The position numbers and the translations under genes were made by a program. The notes under the pieces were generated by a model. The model had not been told where the DNA came from. It saw only the letters and a list, made by a program, of their open reading frames with translations, and ran no database searches. Source: CAJINA01 sp964636125 (GTDB lineage: Bacteria; Desulfobacterota; Desulfobacteria; Desulfobacterales; CAJINA01). Taken from it: DNA of 64,000 bases. Each line of letters begins with the position of its first letter. The stretch's first letter is position 1. This document shows, piece after piece, positions 42,747 to 50,711 of this stretch. Location: the NCBI GenBank assembly GCA_964636125.1, contig CAZWPX010000017.1:16460-80459 (forward strand), in the 5' to 3' direction.

Positions 42747-43523
42747 GTGGAAACCTATTTTTTAATCGGTTGTATCGGCATCTTTACCGGCTTTATGTCC
42801 GGGCTACTGGGTATCGGGGGCGGCATTATCATGGCCCCGCTTTTACTCTATGCACCGCCTTTATTCGGTATAGAACCCTATTCTATGCAGGTAGTCGCCG
42901 GGTTGACCATTGTTATGGGGCTTTTAGGCTGTCTTTCAGGTGGGTTAACACACCACAGATTCTCTTTTGTTTCAAATAAGTTGTCCACCTACATGGGAAT
43001 CAGCATCTTTCTGGCCGCATTGATAGGGGGTGCGGCCTCCAGATTCATGCCCCATGAAGCACTATTACTAATATTTGCGTGTCTGGCCTTTGCTGCGGCA
43101 ATATTAATGTTCGTTCCGGCAAAACATGACCTTGAAATCCCGGACACTTCAACACTTGAATTCTGCAAGGCCCGTGCGGTGACAACTGCCGCAGGTGTCG
43201 GCCTGCTGGGTGGTTTGGTCGGGCAGGGCGGCTCTTTCATTTTGATTCCTCTGATGACCGCTTATGTAAAAATTCCGACCAGGATCGCCATTGGCAGTAA
43301 TCTGGCCATCGTTTTTCTATCGACACTGGCCGCTTTTATCGGCAAGGCACTGACCGGGCAAATAGAATGGATCTTATCGATCCCCATTTTGCTGACCGTG
43401 CTGCCCGCTGCAGCGGTGGGCGGGCATGTCAGTCAAAAAGTACCCGTAAAATGGTTAAGAAAGCTGCTTGCGGGACTCATCGGCCTGGCCGCCGTTAAAA
43501 TGTGGAGTTCACTCCTGCTGTAA
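42747..43523 (+). CDS. TauE/SafE-family sulfite/anion exporter-like permease
   Basis: About 258 residues and seven to eight hydrophobic segments. Family hallmarks are duplicated: GIFTGFMSGLLGIGGGIIMAPLL in the first half and GLLGGLVGQGGSFILIPLMTAY in the second. The family moves organosulfonate, sulfite or related anions across the inner membrane, which would suit a sulfur-metabolising organism. The start is uncertain: GTG 42747 has an AGCAGG-like site, while an in-frame TTG at 42720 has none. Base composition returns toward the window average here, at the right edge of the island. Confidence 0.85.
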   Translation: METYFLIGCIGIFTGFMSGLLGIGGGIIMAPLLLYAPPLFGIEPYSMQVVAGLTIVMGLLGCLSGGLTHHRFSFVSNKLSTYMGISIFLAALIGGAASRFMPHEALLLIFACLAFAAAILMFVPAKHDLEIPDTSTLEFCKARAVTTAAGVGLLGGLVGQGGSFILIPLMTAYVKIPTRIAIGSNLAIVFLSTLAAFIGKALTGQIEWILSIPILLTVLPAAAVGGHVSQKVPVKWLRKLLAGLIGLAAVKMWSSLLL

Positions 43524-43728
43524 CGGCGCGGCTAAAAGTAAGGCATCCTGGCCCAGAGAGGCTGTGCCACAATACCCCCTTTGGCCCAATTTCGGCGTCA
43601 GTCGCAAATTTTCACGCTCCCCGGCGGGCAATTGTTTGCCCGCGGCAACCCGGCAACCTTCTCAAAGCAAAGATTTCTGGCCCCGAGCCAATGCTTCTGC
43701 ATGCCCCCTTTAAGCGATTTACCTGCCG

Positions 43729-45207
43729 TTATAGCAGGCCCTTGCCGGTCAGCAGATCACACAGCAGCCGCACACCGAACCCAGTGCCGCCAGCCCGGCA
43801 GTAGGGCCCGTCCTTTTTTGTATAGGCGGGGCCGGCGATATCGATGTGCGCCCACCGTGTATCGCCCACAAATTCAGAAAGGAAGAGCGCCGCTGTGATT
43901 GCACCGCCCCAGCGGCTGCTGCTCATGTTGGCAATGTCGGCCAGGTCGCTCTTCAGTAGCGGTTTGTAATCATCCGGCAAGGGCAGCCGCCAGCAGCGCT
44001 CCCCGGTTCGGTCTGCGGAAGCCAGAATGGCCTGGGAGAGCACCTCATCGGTGGAAAACAGGCCGGCAATCTTATCGCCCAGGGCCACCACGCATGCCCC
44101 GGTCAGGGTGGCCAGGTCGAGCATGACATCCGGCTGGTACTTCTTCTTGGCCCAGGCCATGGCGTCAATCAGGATCAGGCGCCCCTCGGCATCGGTGTTG
44201 CCGATCTCAACCGTCTTGCCCGCGTAGGAGGTGATCACGTCGCCAGGCCGGATTGCTGTACCGGATGGCATATTTTCCACCAGCGGCAGTACGCCGATCA
44301 CCCGGGTTTTGGGTTTCAGTTTGGCCACCGCCAGCAGGGTACCCGCCACGGCAGCCGCACCGGCCATGTCCATCTTCATCCCGTCCAGGCCGGCGGATGA
44401 CTTCAGGTTAATGCCGCCGGTGTCAAAGGTGACCCCCTTACCCACCAGGACAGCGGTCTTGCGGGCGCCTTTAGGCTCGTATTCCAAAACCACCAGACGC
44501 GGTTTGACCTGGCTGCCCTGTCCCACAGCCAGCAAGGCACCGAATTTTTCCTTAGCAAGGGCTTTTTCACTCAATACCCGGCATTTAAGGCCGGCGGCCC
44601 GGGCGGTGGTGGTAATCTTGCGCGCAAACGCGTCCGGCCGCTTGTCGTTGGCCGGGGTACTGACCCACTCCCGGGCCTTGAGCGCGGCAGCACAGGTTTT
44701 CTTCAACCGGGTCGCCAGTTTTCGACCCGCGGTTAAAGACTGTTTCGCTGCTAAAAATTCAATCTTTTTCAGCGGCTGTTTTTTCTTTTCGCTCTTGTAT
44801 GCCTGAAACAGGTGGTTTGCCAGAAGGCCGCCCTCAATCAGGGCCGCCAGGGATACATCCGCGTCGAGGTCTATTCTGCCTTCTGCCGGTACGGCCACCA
44901 TTACTGCAGCCAACTGCCCGGCCATACATTTTTTAACGGCCCGCCCCATAAACTCCCGGAGAGATTCCGGGTTGACGGCCACAGCTTTGCCCAGCCCCAG
45001 AAAAACAGCCCGTTCTACCTTTACCCCCGGCGGGTCGTAGAGTGTAACCTCATCCCCATCGGCAGCCTTGAATTCTTCCAGAGCCAGCGCTTTTTTGGCC
45101 AGTGCGGCCACCGACTTATCGGCATGAATGTTTTTGTCTTCACAAACCGGGATCACCAGGGTGCCGACCGCGGTTTTCTTGATATCAATTGCACTGAATT
45201 TCAACAT
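43729..45207 (-). CDS. pepA: Leucyl aminopeptidase (M17)
   Basis: 492-residue cytosolic metallo-aminopeptidase that trims N-terminal residues from peptides. The catalytic domain has GKGVTFDTGGINLKSSAGLDGMKMDMAGAAAV and the M17 signature NTDAEGRLILIDAM near residue 330, with metal-binding Asp and Glu residues intact. Start ATG 45207 follows GGGGAG by eight bases; a frame back to 45279 adds an unlikely leader. It is transcribed leftward and alone, divergent from the T6SS accessory genes. Confidence 0.95.
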   Translation of the reverse strand: MLKFSAIDIKKTAVGTLVIPVCEDKNIHADKSVAALAKKALALEEFKAADGDEVTLYDPPGVKVERAVFLGLGKAVAVNPESLREFMGRAVKKCMAGQLAAVMVAVPAEGRIDLDADVSLAALIEGGLLANHLFQAYKSEKKKQPLKKIEFLAAKQSLTAGRKLATRLKKTCAAALKAREWVSTPANDKRPDAFARKITTTARAAGLKCRVLSEKALAKEKFGALLAVGQGSQVKPRLVVLEYEPKGARKTAVLVGKGVTFDTGGINLKSSAGLDGMKMDMAGAAAVAGTLLAVAKLKPKTRVIGVLPLVENMPSGTAIRPGDVITSYAGKTVEIGNTDAEGRLILIDAMAWAKKKYQPDVMLDLATLTGACVVALGDKIAGLFSTDEVLSQAILASADRTGERCWRLPLPDDYKPLLKSDLADIANMSSSRWGGAITAALFLSEFVGDTRWAHIDIAGPAYTKKDGPYCRAGGTGFGVRLLCDLLTGKGLL

Positions 45208-45554
45208 AGTTGTATCTCCCCAATCGATTACATCTGTTCGTAAAGTGAAACCTGGGAGCCGGCAGCAGCCTGAAAACACGACTTTCAGGTTCCGGCAGGT
45301 TCAACCGTAGATTATAGGACAGGACGTGCCCGATGTCCAGATAGCATGCGGACACGGGTTGTTTGCATAGAAGTGATCTAAAGAACTGCCCCCGGGTAAA
45401 TCCCTTGCGCGTGCTTGCCATTGGCCCTGAAGATCAGGTTTTAAGGGACAGAAAAATTTCGCTCTATCTGCAATCAATGGAATATTACCCTTTTGCTCTT
45501 GCCGGCAATGTCCGGGAATGATAACAAATACCGAAGACAATCCGAGGAGGCCCC
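45208..45554. other. Divergent intergenic region, pepA/T6SS accessory operon
   Basis: About 350 bases. No gene supported. A GAAGTGATCTAAAG string at 45371-45384 matches the left arm of repeat family A, perhaps a remnant. Promoters for both directions must lie here but I cannot place them with confidence. Confidence 0.4.
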
Positions 45555-45950
45555 ATGACTGGAAAAGTCCGTCTTGTAGATGTAAAAGATCCGTCCCTGC
45601 CAGGCAATGAGAATGAACAGGCCCGGACCCTCAGGCTGGTTTCAGGCCGCGAGGTCAAAGTCTCCTGCGGGGAGCATGAAGACCTGGTTGAAATCTTCGA
45701 ACCCGCCGGTGAACTGACGGTCAGGATTCGCCTGACGCCAGAGGGCCCGGTGATGGTGGTTCAAGGCTGCAAGCTGGCCCTGCGCGGGGCTGAATCAATT
45801 GCCCTGGAGGCACCCACGGTTGAAATTGCAGCCTCAGAAAAAGCCCGGGTGGCCAGCAAGGGGTCGCTTGAAATCGACGCGGCCCGGAAAATGGAAATTC
45901 ATTCCGAAGACGACATTCGGGTTACCGGTAAAATTATCCGTTTAAACTAG
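45555..45950 (+). CDS. Small beta-rich T6SS-associated protein
   Basis: 131-residue protein, not a named family that I can identify. The N-terminal half contains VRLVDVKDPSLPG and LRLVSGREVKVSCGEH. The C-terminal half is a regular beta pattern (LALRGAESIALEAPTVEIAAS, ARVASKGSLEIDAARKMEIHS) like the gp5/VgrG needle tail. GAGGAGG precedes ATG 45555. It is the first gene of an operon with the PAAR protein, so it may be part of the spike, an adaptor or a cargo-loading protein. Confidence 0.75.
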   Translation: MTGKVRLVDVKDPSLPGNENEQARTLRLVSGREVKVSCGEHEDLVEIFEPAGELTVRIRLTPEGPVMVVQGCKLALRGAESIALEAPTVEIAASEKARVASKGSLEIDAARKMEIHSEDDIRVTGKIIRLN

Positions 45951-45974
45951 ATGCTCCCGTAAAAGGTCACAAAA

Positions 45975-46050
45975 CACGTCACTCCGGCAAACACCGGAGT
46001 CTATAACTACCTGCTGAAACTGGATTCCGGCGTTCGCCGGAAGGACACCA
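45975..46050. repeat. Paired palindromes (REP-like element)
   Basis: Two hairpins in tandem: ACTCCGG with CCGGAGT (around 45981-46000), then TTCCGGCG with CGCCGGAA (about 46024-46041), joined by a short linker. This CTCCGGcaaaCACCGGAG/ATTCCGGcgttCGCCGGAA arrangement is the common dispersed intergenic repeat of many proteobacterial-type genomes. It lies between the beta-rich protein and PAAR genes, within the operon. Confidence 0.6.
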
Positions 46051-46067
46051 GAGGAGAGGACCGATAT

Positions 46068-46451
46068 ATGCCTAATGCAGCCCGGGTTGGCGATATGGCC
46101 AAACAGGATTCGCCGCACTGCCATGCCCCCATTCACCCGCCGGCCCCAACCCCCGCCCCCTCGGCGCATCCGGCCCTGCCGGTCACCATCATATCCGGTG
46201 TCTTCACGGTGCTGATCGGCAACATGCCCGCCGCTACGGCCACAAGCAACACCACCCCGTGCACACTCCCGGCTTGTGTTCCCGCCGGCCCGGGAATGGT
46301 GGCCATGGGTTCAGCCACAGTTTTGATCGGGAACCTGCCGGCTGCCCGGGTAAACGATATGACCGCCCATACCAGCTGTGTGGCCCCGATACCGGGCCCC
46401 GTCGGTAAAATCCTGCCGCCGGGGTGCCCCACCGTCATCATCGGAGGTTGA
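46068..46451 (+). CDS. PAAR-domain spike-tip protein
   Basis: 127-residue protein expected to cap the VgrG trimer of the type VI apparatus. It has the PAAR pattern: NAARVGDMAKQDSPHCHA, then repeated glycine turns SGVFTVLIGNMPAAT and GSATVLIGNLPAARVNDMTAHTSC, ending PPGCPTVIIGG. His and Cys residues at the zinc-binding positions are present. There is no C-terminal toxin extension. AGGAGAGGA precedes ATG 46068. The next gene starts seven bases after its stop. Confidence 0.88.
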   Translation: MPNAARVGDMAKQDSPHCHAPIHPPAPTPAPSAHPALPVTIISGVFTVLIGNMPAATATSNTTPCTLPACVPAGPGMVAMGSATVLIGNLPAARVNDMTAHTSCVAPIPGPVGKILPPGCPTVIIGG

Positions 46452-46457
46452 TCGCCT

Positions 46458-47558
46458 TTGAAGCACACGCACTTCGAAAGAATAGAGCCCATCTGCCCGC
46501 GCTGCCGCAGGATTTCAGAAATAGAGACGCCGCTTACCATTGCAGCGATCCACCAGGCCGCCGCAGACGGCATCACCCAGGGGATCCTGCAGTGCAGCAA
46601 TCTCCAATGCCGCAGTGAATACCCAATCATTGACGGCATTCCCGTCATCGTCGATGATCTGCGCACCTGTATCTCGCAAAATATTCTGCCGGTTCTCTGG
46701 AGAACCGATTTACAGCCCGAGATTGAAAGCCTGCTGGGGGACTGCTGTGGCCCCGCATCGGCTTTCAATGCCCATCGTCAAAACCTGAGCAGCTACACGT
46801 TTGACCACTACGGTGACCTGGACCCGGCCGAAGACGGAAAATCCCCCGCAGCCCCCGGATGCATCCTCGCGGTCGCCCGCAAGGGCATTGATCTGGCAAA
46901 ACCGGTTGTCCGGGGGCCTGTGGTGGACATCGGCTGCTCTGTCGGCCGCACGACATTTGAGCTGGCCACCCATTTTGATGAGCTGATTCTGGGCATTGAC
47001 CTGGGATTCGATATGCTGCGCACGGCAAGCCAGGTCCTGGAAACCGGCCGAGTGCGCTACCCCCGACGTCGGGTGGGCATGGCCTATGACCGGCGTGAAT
47101 TCCAGGTAAACCTGGCCGGCGCCAGCCGGGTAGACTTCTGGTGCTGTGATGCCGCTGCCCTGCCGTTGCCATCTGAGAGCGTCTCACTGGCGACGAGTTT
47201 TAATGTTATTGATTGCGTAACCGCGCCTTATGACCACTTGCAGGCCATTGAACGAACCCTCGCTCCCGGATCACGGGCCATCCTGTCGACCCCCTACGAC
47301 TGGTCGGCAACAGCCACGCCGGTCGAAGCGTGGCTGGGTGGCCATTCCCAGAGGTCTGAAAAGCAGGGGGACAGCGCAACGGTCCTGAAATCCCTGCTCG
47401 CCGGTGGTGATCATCCCCTGGCCCTGGCAGGCCTAAAACTGGTGGCCGAATTGCCGGACCTGCCCTGGTCGGTACGCCTGCATGATCGCAGCTGCATGCA
47501 ATACCGTGCCCACCTGGTCGTCATCGAAGCAGTCCCGAACATGGCCAGAGGGGGTTGA
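46458..47558 (+). CDS. SAM-dependent methyltransferase with N-terminal Trm112-like zinc domain
   Basis: 366 residues. The N-terminus (about 1-75) has CPRC and CSNLQC pairs, followed by YPIIDGIPVIV, a Trm112-like zinc-binding module. Residues about 150-300 form a class I methyltransferase with VVDIGCSVGRTTFELATHF (motif I), LGIDLGFDML (motif II) and VDFWCCDAAALPLPSESVSLATSFNVIDCV (motif IV region). The TTG start at 46458 follows GGAGG at 46443-46447. It is placed between PAAR and DcrB-like genes in one operon, which suggests modification of a spike component, effector or lipid. Target unknown. Confidence 0.78.
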   Translation: MKHTHFERIEPICPRCRRISEIETPLTIAAIHQAAADGITQGILQCSNLQCRSEYPIIDGIPVIVDDLRTCISQNILPVLWRTDLQPEIESLLGDCCGPASAFNAHRQNLSSYTFDHYGDLDPAEDGKSPAAPGCILAVARKGIDLAKPVVRGPVVDIGCSVGRTTFELATHFDELILGIDLGFDMLRTASQVLETGRVRYPRRRVGMAYDRREFQVNLAGASRVDFWCCDAAALPLPSESVSLATSFNVIDCVTAPYDHLQAIERTLAPGSRAILSTPYDWSATATPVEAWLGGHSQRSEKQGDSATVLKSLLAGGDHPLALAGLKLVAELPDLPWSVRLHDRSCMQYRAHLVVIEAVPNMARGG

Positions 47559-47563
47559 ACCCA

Positions 47564-48097
47564 ATGCGATTTCAGTGGAGAGCGTTTTCCTTCGAATTGC
47601 CCCCCGGTTTTGAGATCCAGCCTGAGTTTACGCCGCCCGGGCCACAGGCGCCGCCCTGTGCCTGCGGCCAGGAGCACGGTGATGCTTCTGCGAAATGCCT
47701 GACCATCTGCAAACCAGCCGGACCAGTCACCGGCACCCTCCCGTTTTCTAAAAACCCGGATGATTTGAATCCCGGGACTGCCCGGGTGCCCATTGTATTG
47801 ACATCCCTTAAGTCCCGGTACGTGGGCCCTCCACTGCGTCACCTGCAGCAGACCGTCCAGGTGCTGCCGGAGTACCTCGCAAACTTCAGGGTGACCACCT
47901 GCGAGCCTTGCCGCATTGGCAATCACCCCGCCGCCCGCGCACATTTTTCTTTTGAGACCAATTTTAGAATCGACCAATTCACCATCGCCTGGCATGTGGC
48001 TGACGAGGTCATTTCCGCAACCATGACGATTCCGGAATGCGACCCGGAATCCGGCTGGGCAATCCTGCAGCCGTTTGTCGATACCTTCCGGTCCTGA
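47564..48097 (+). CDS. DcrB/DUF1795-like protein
   Basis: 177-residue soluble protein. It opens with FQWRAFSFELPPGFEIQPEF and contains ATMTIPECDPESGW and ILQPFVDTFRS, resembling the DcrB/DUF1795 fold often found next to VgrG/PAAR genes as T6SS adaptor-like (Eag-type) proteins. ATG 47564 follows GAGGGGG at the end of the methyltransferase gene; an in-frame TTG at 47555 lies too close to that site. DUF1795 Eag chaperones bind effector transmembrane regions, but no such effector is visible here, so the role is inferred. Confidence 0.65.
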   Translation: MRFQWRAFSFELPPGFEIQPEFTPPGPQAPPCACGQEHGDASAKCLTICKPAGPVTGTLPFSKNPDDLNPGTARVPIVLTSLKSRYVGPPLRHLQQTVQVLPEYLANFRVTTCEPCRIGNHPAARAHFSFETNFRIDQFTIAWHVADEVISATMTIPECDPESGWAILQPFVDTFRS

Positions 48098-48101
48098 CGA
48101 C

Positions 48102-49379
48102 ATGCGCATCCTGTTTCTCGAAATTGAAACCGAAAGCGAGTGGGCCCACGCCGCCATGGGGCCGGCCTGCCTGGCCGCTTACCTGCGTGCAGCCAGCCAC
48201 CGGGCCGACCTGCTGCGGGTCAGGCCGGCAGATTCTTTTGACGCCGTTATGACGATGATTCGCCAACGGGCACCTGATATCGTCGGGTTCTCAATGACAA
48301 CCCGCCAATGGCCCCGCGCGGACAGCCTGGCCGGTCAAATTCGGCACCGCCTGCGCCTGCCCACCATCGCCGGTGGCCTGCATGCCACCTTCGCACCAGA
48401 GTCCACGCTGGCCTCGGGCAGCTTCGACTATCTTTGCATCGGAGAAGGTGAAGGCGCTCTGTACGACCTGATGAACGCCCTGGAAAGCGGTCAGAACCCC
48501 CGCAGCCTGGGAATCACCAACATCTGGCACAAGGGTGGGCCACGGCCGAACCTCAGGCCGCCGCTGACCGACCTGGACAGCCTGCCCTTTCCCGCCCGTG
48601 ACCTGCTCGACGAAATGGAAGGCGTAGCTCATATCAACACCATGCGCGGCTGTCCCTTCACCTGCACCTATTGTGCGGCCGGGGCCCTGAACAACCTTTA
48701 TGGAAGCCGGCCATACACCCGCCGACGCTCGGTGGCCAACGTCATCGCCGAACTGGTTGCCATCCGGGCCGCCGGGCCGCTGCACTATATTATTTTCCTG
48801 GATGACACCTTTACATTGAACCACAGGTGGGTGAGATCCTTCTGTGACAAATTCGGGCAGGAAATCGGCACCGGGTTTTCCATTCACGCCCGGGCTGAAA
48901 CGCTCAATCCCGCCCTGCTGGGTACGCTGGCTTCAGCAGGCTGCCGGCATATTGTCATCGGAGTGGAAAGCGGCAGCCAACGGATTCGGGAAACCATCCT
49001 TAAAAGGCCGGGCACGGATCAGAAATATGTGGAAGCTTTCCGGTGGGTCCGACAGGCGGGCATGCTGGCCACGGCCAACTACATGCTCGGCATACCGGGA
49101 GAAAGTGAGTCAGATATTGAAGAGACCCTGACGCTGCACCGCAGGCTCAAACCGGATGATTTCGGTTATTTTGTTTTCTATCCCCATCCGGGAACCGCGC
49201 TTACCAAGACCTGCCGGGAAAAAGGATACCTGCCGGCAGACTATCTGGACCAACCGGTCGCATATGATCGCACGGCCTTAAACCTGCCCGGGCTAAGCAG
49301 AACCGCCGTTGAGGCCTGTCACGCGGCATTCACCCGCGAACGCACAAAACTATACCGCGACAGGAACAGGCATACTTAA
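48102..49379 (+). CDS. B12-binding-type radical SAM protein
   Basis: 425 residues. The N-terminal B12-binding-like domain (about 1-145: MRILFLEIETESEW, VGFSMTTRQW, IAGGLHATFAPE, CIGEGEGALYDLM) is followed by a radical SAM core with CPFTCTYC near residue 190 and the usual DDTFTLNHRWVRSF, IGVESGSQRIRETILKR and YMLGIPGESESDIEETL segments. ATG 48102 is four bases after the upstream stop; no strong ribosome-binding site is seen, so translational coupling is likely. It is the last gene of the PAAR operon. It has a similar architecture to the protein at 24267-25949 but lacks the TPR tail. Confidence 0.83.
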   Translation: MRILFLEIETESEWAHAAMGPACLAAYLRAASHRADLLRVRPADSFDAVMTMIRQRAPDIVGFSMTTRQWPRADSLAGQIRHRLRLPTIAGGLHATFAPESTLASGSFDYLCIGEGEGALYDLMNALESGQNPRSLGITNIWHKGGPRPNLRPPLTDLDSLPFPARDLLDEMEGVAHINTMRGCPFTCTYCAAGALNNLYGSRPYTRRRSVANVIAELVAIRAAGPLHYIIFLDDTFTLNHRWVRSFCDKFGQEIGTGFSIHARAETLNPALLGTLASAGCRHIVIGVESGSQRIRETILKRPGTDQKYVEAFRWVRQAGMLATANYMLGIPGESESDIEETLTLHRRLKPDDFGYFVFYPHPGTALTKTCREKGYLPADYLDQPVAYDRTALNLPGLSRTAVEACHAAFTRERTKLYRDRNRHT

Positions 49380-49426
49380 TCGTAAAGAATCATTGCCAAA
49401 GGGCCAGGCTTTGGGTGGACATTGAA

Positions 49427-49566
49427 GGGACTTACAACTCAAATAATCGATGCGTTAGAAATGACAAAACTAAAGTACTTAAAGATAATGCGTGGCTGCG
49501 CCCCATTGATTGTATCAAATCAGCAGGATTCCTTAACTTCACTTCAAACTTTAGTTCACTGGAGAC
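49427..49566. repeat. Dispersed palindromic repeat, family A copy 2
   Basis: The right half (CAAATCAGCAGGATTCCTTA, then CTTTAGTTCACTGG) aligns with the right half of the copy at 27938-28086. The left half carries the matching AAAACTAAAGTACTTAAAG arm. It lies between the convergent radical SAM and SPOR genes, so it may also serve as a transcription end. Confidence 0.55.
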
Positions 49567-49575
49567 CATGGTTCT

Positions 49576-50700
49576 TTATTTGGCATACACCATGGATATG
49601 CCGTCTATCCGGGTGACAATGGCCGCAATGCCTTCATTTTCCTGGAACGCAACCGCGGCGCCCCAGGCAGCTTCCGGGTCTGGATAGTCCCCGGTCCGCA
49701 CAGCATTCCAGGCATTGCCTTCAGAATCAAGATACTCAAACACATAGGCCGGGTATCCGCGGCCCCTGAGTTTTTCGGCAAATTTTTCGGCATTGGCATG
49801 GTTTAAAAAAGCCCCGATCTGCACCGAAAACTTTTTCTCCTCGGAGGCGGCTATCAAGCCGCTGACGGCTTGGTCCTCTTCGGGTTGCGGCTCTGGTATT
49901 TTAAAAACGATCCCATGGTCCGTTTCAGCGGCCTCCAACTCTTCCTGAAATGAATCTAAACCTGTTTCGGTGTCACCATCTGCAGCGCTTTCATCTTCTG
50001 GGACGACATCTCCGGTGACATCCTCTTCATCCAGCTGTTCGTCAGGTTCTTCCGCAACCGCATCTTCAACTGCAGGGCTTTCATCCTCCAAAGATTCCCC
50101 GTAGGGCCGAACCTCAATCTTATGACCTGAGGGGGTTCTCGCCAGAAAAAGAGAATTATACTCGGTGAGAAAAACGGTCCCGCCGGCCTTGGTTCTGAAG
50201 CCGCGGGCCGCGGCAATGGCCTCGTCCAGATCAGTAAAATCGGAAATTCGCACCGTGTACCACAGCACCCCTTTTGAATTGGCCCCATGGTAAATATAAG
50301 GATCATACCCCCTGGAACGCCATTTCTGGACATGGGTTTGGGCCCGCACCTGGGTGATAAAAGACCCGATCTGGATTGAATACAAGGGCGCCTCGGGAAG
50401 CAGTTCTTCCGGGTCTGGCTCCGGTTCTATCTCGGGTACTGGCTCCGGCTCCGGTTCCGGTTCCTCCACCGGGGCAGGTGGTTCGGGTTCAGGCGCTTCC
50501 ACCACCACTACCGGCTGGGGGACGGGTCGCATTTCCGGCCTGGCCACAGGTGCTTTAACCGCCGGTTGGGGTTCGGGGTCCGGCAGCCCGACAATAATGC
50601 CTGAAAGGTACCCGGCCACATACACAAGAAAAAAAAGTACCAGAAACACCGCTACGAGTGTTGTGGTCGTTTTCTGGTCTAATGAAAAATCCTGACTCAT
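49576..50700 (-). CDS. Membrane-anchored protein with two SPOR domains
   Basis: 374 residues. One transmembrane segment near residues 12-38 (TTLVAVFLVLFFLVYVAGYL) is followed by a long Pro/Glu-rich linker, then a SPOR domain at about 105-175 (LYSIQIGSFITQVRAQTHVQ) and a second at about 290-365 (KFSVQIGAFLNHANAEKFAE), separated by an acidic stretch. SPOR domains bind denuded peptidoglycan. The protein therefore spans the envelope, and its position at the end of the T6SS arm suggests an envelope-anchoring role for the machinery. This is inferred from context. Confidence 0.85.
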   Translation of the reverse strand: MSQDFSLDQKTTTTLVAVFLVLFFLVYVAGYLSGIIVGLPDPEPQPAVKAPVARPEMRPVPQPVVVVEAPEPEPPAPVEEPEPEPEPVPEIEPEPDPEELLPEAPLYSIQIGSFITQVRAQTHVQKWRSRGYDPYIYHGANSKGVLWYTVRISDFTDLDEAIAAARGFRTKAGGTVFLTEYNSLFLARTPSGHKIEVRPYGESLEDESPAVEDAVAEEPDEQLDEEDVTGDVVPEDESAADGDTETGLDSFQEELEAAETDHGIVFKIPEPQPEEDQAVSGLIAASEEKKFSVQIGAFLNHANAEKFAEKLRGRGYPAYVFEYLDSEGNAWNAVRTGDYPDPEAAWGAAVAFQENEGIAAIVTRIDGISMVYAK

Positions 50701-50711
50701 AGGTAATCTCT

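Noticed and set aside
45301..45540. 79-residue minus-strand frame between pepA and the T6SS accessory operon
   Set aside because: No family similarity; overlaps the region where divergent promoters are expected.
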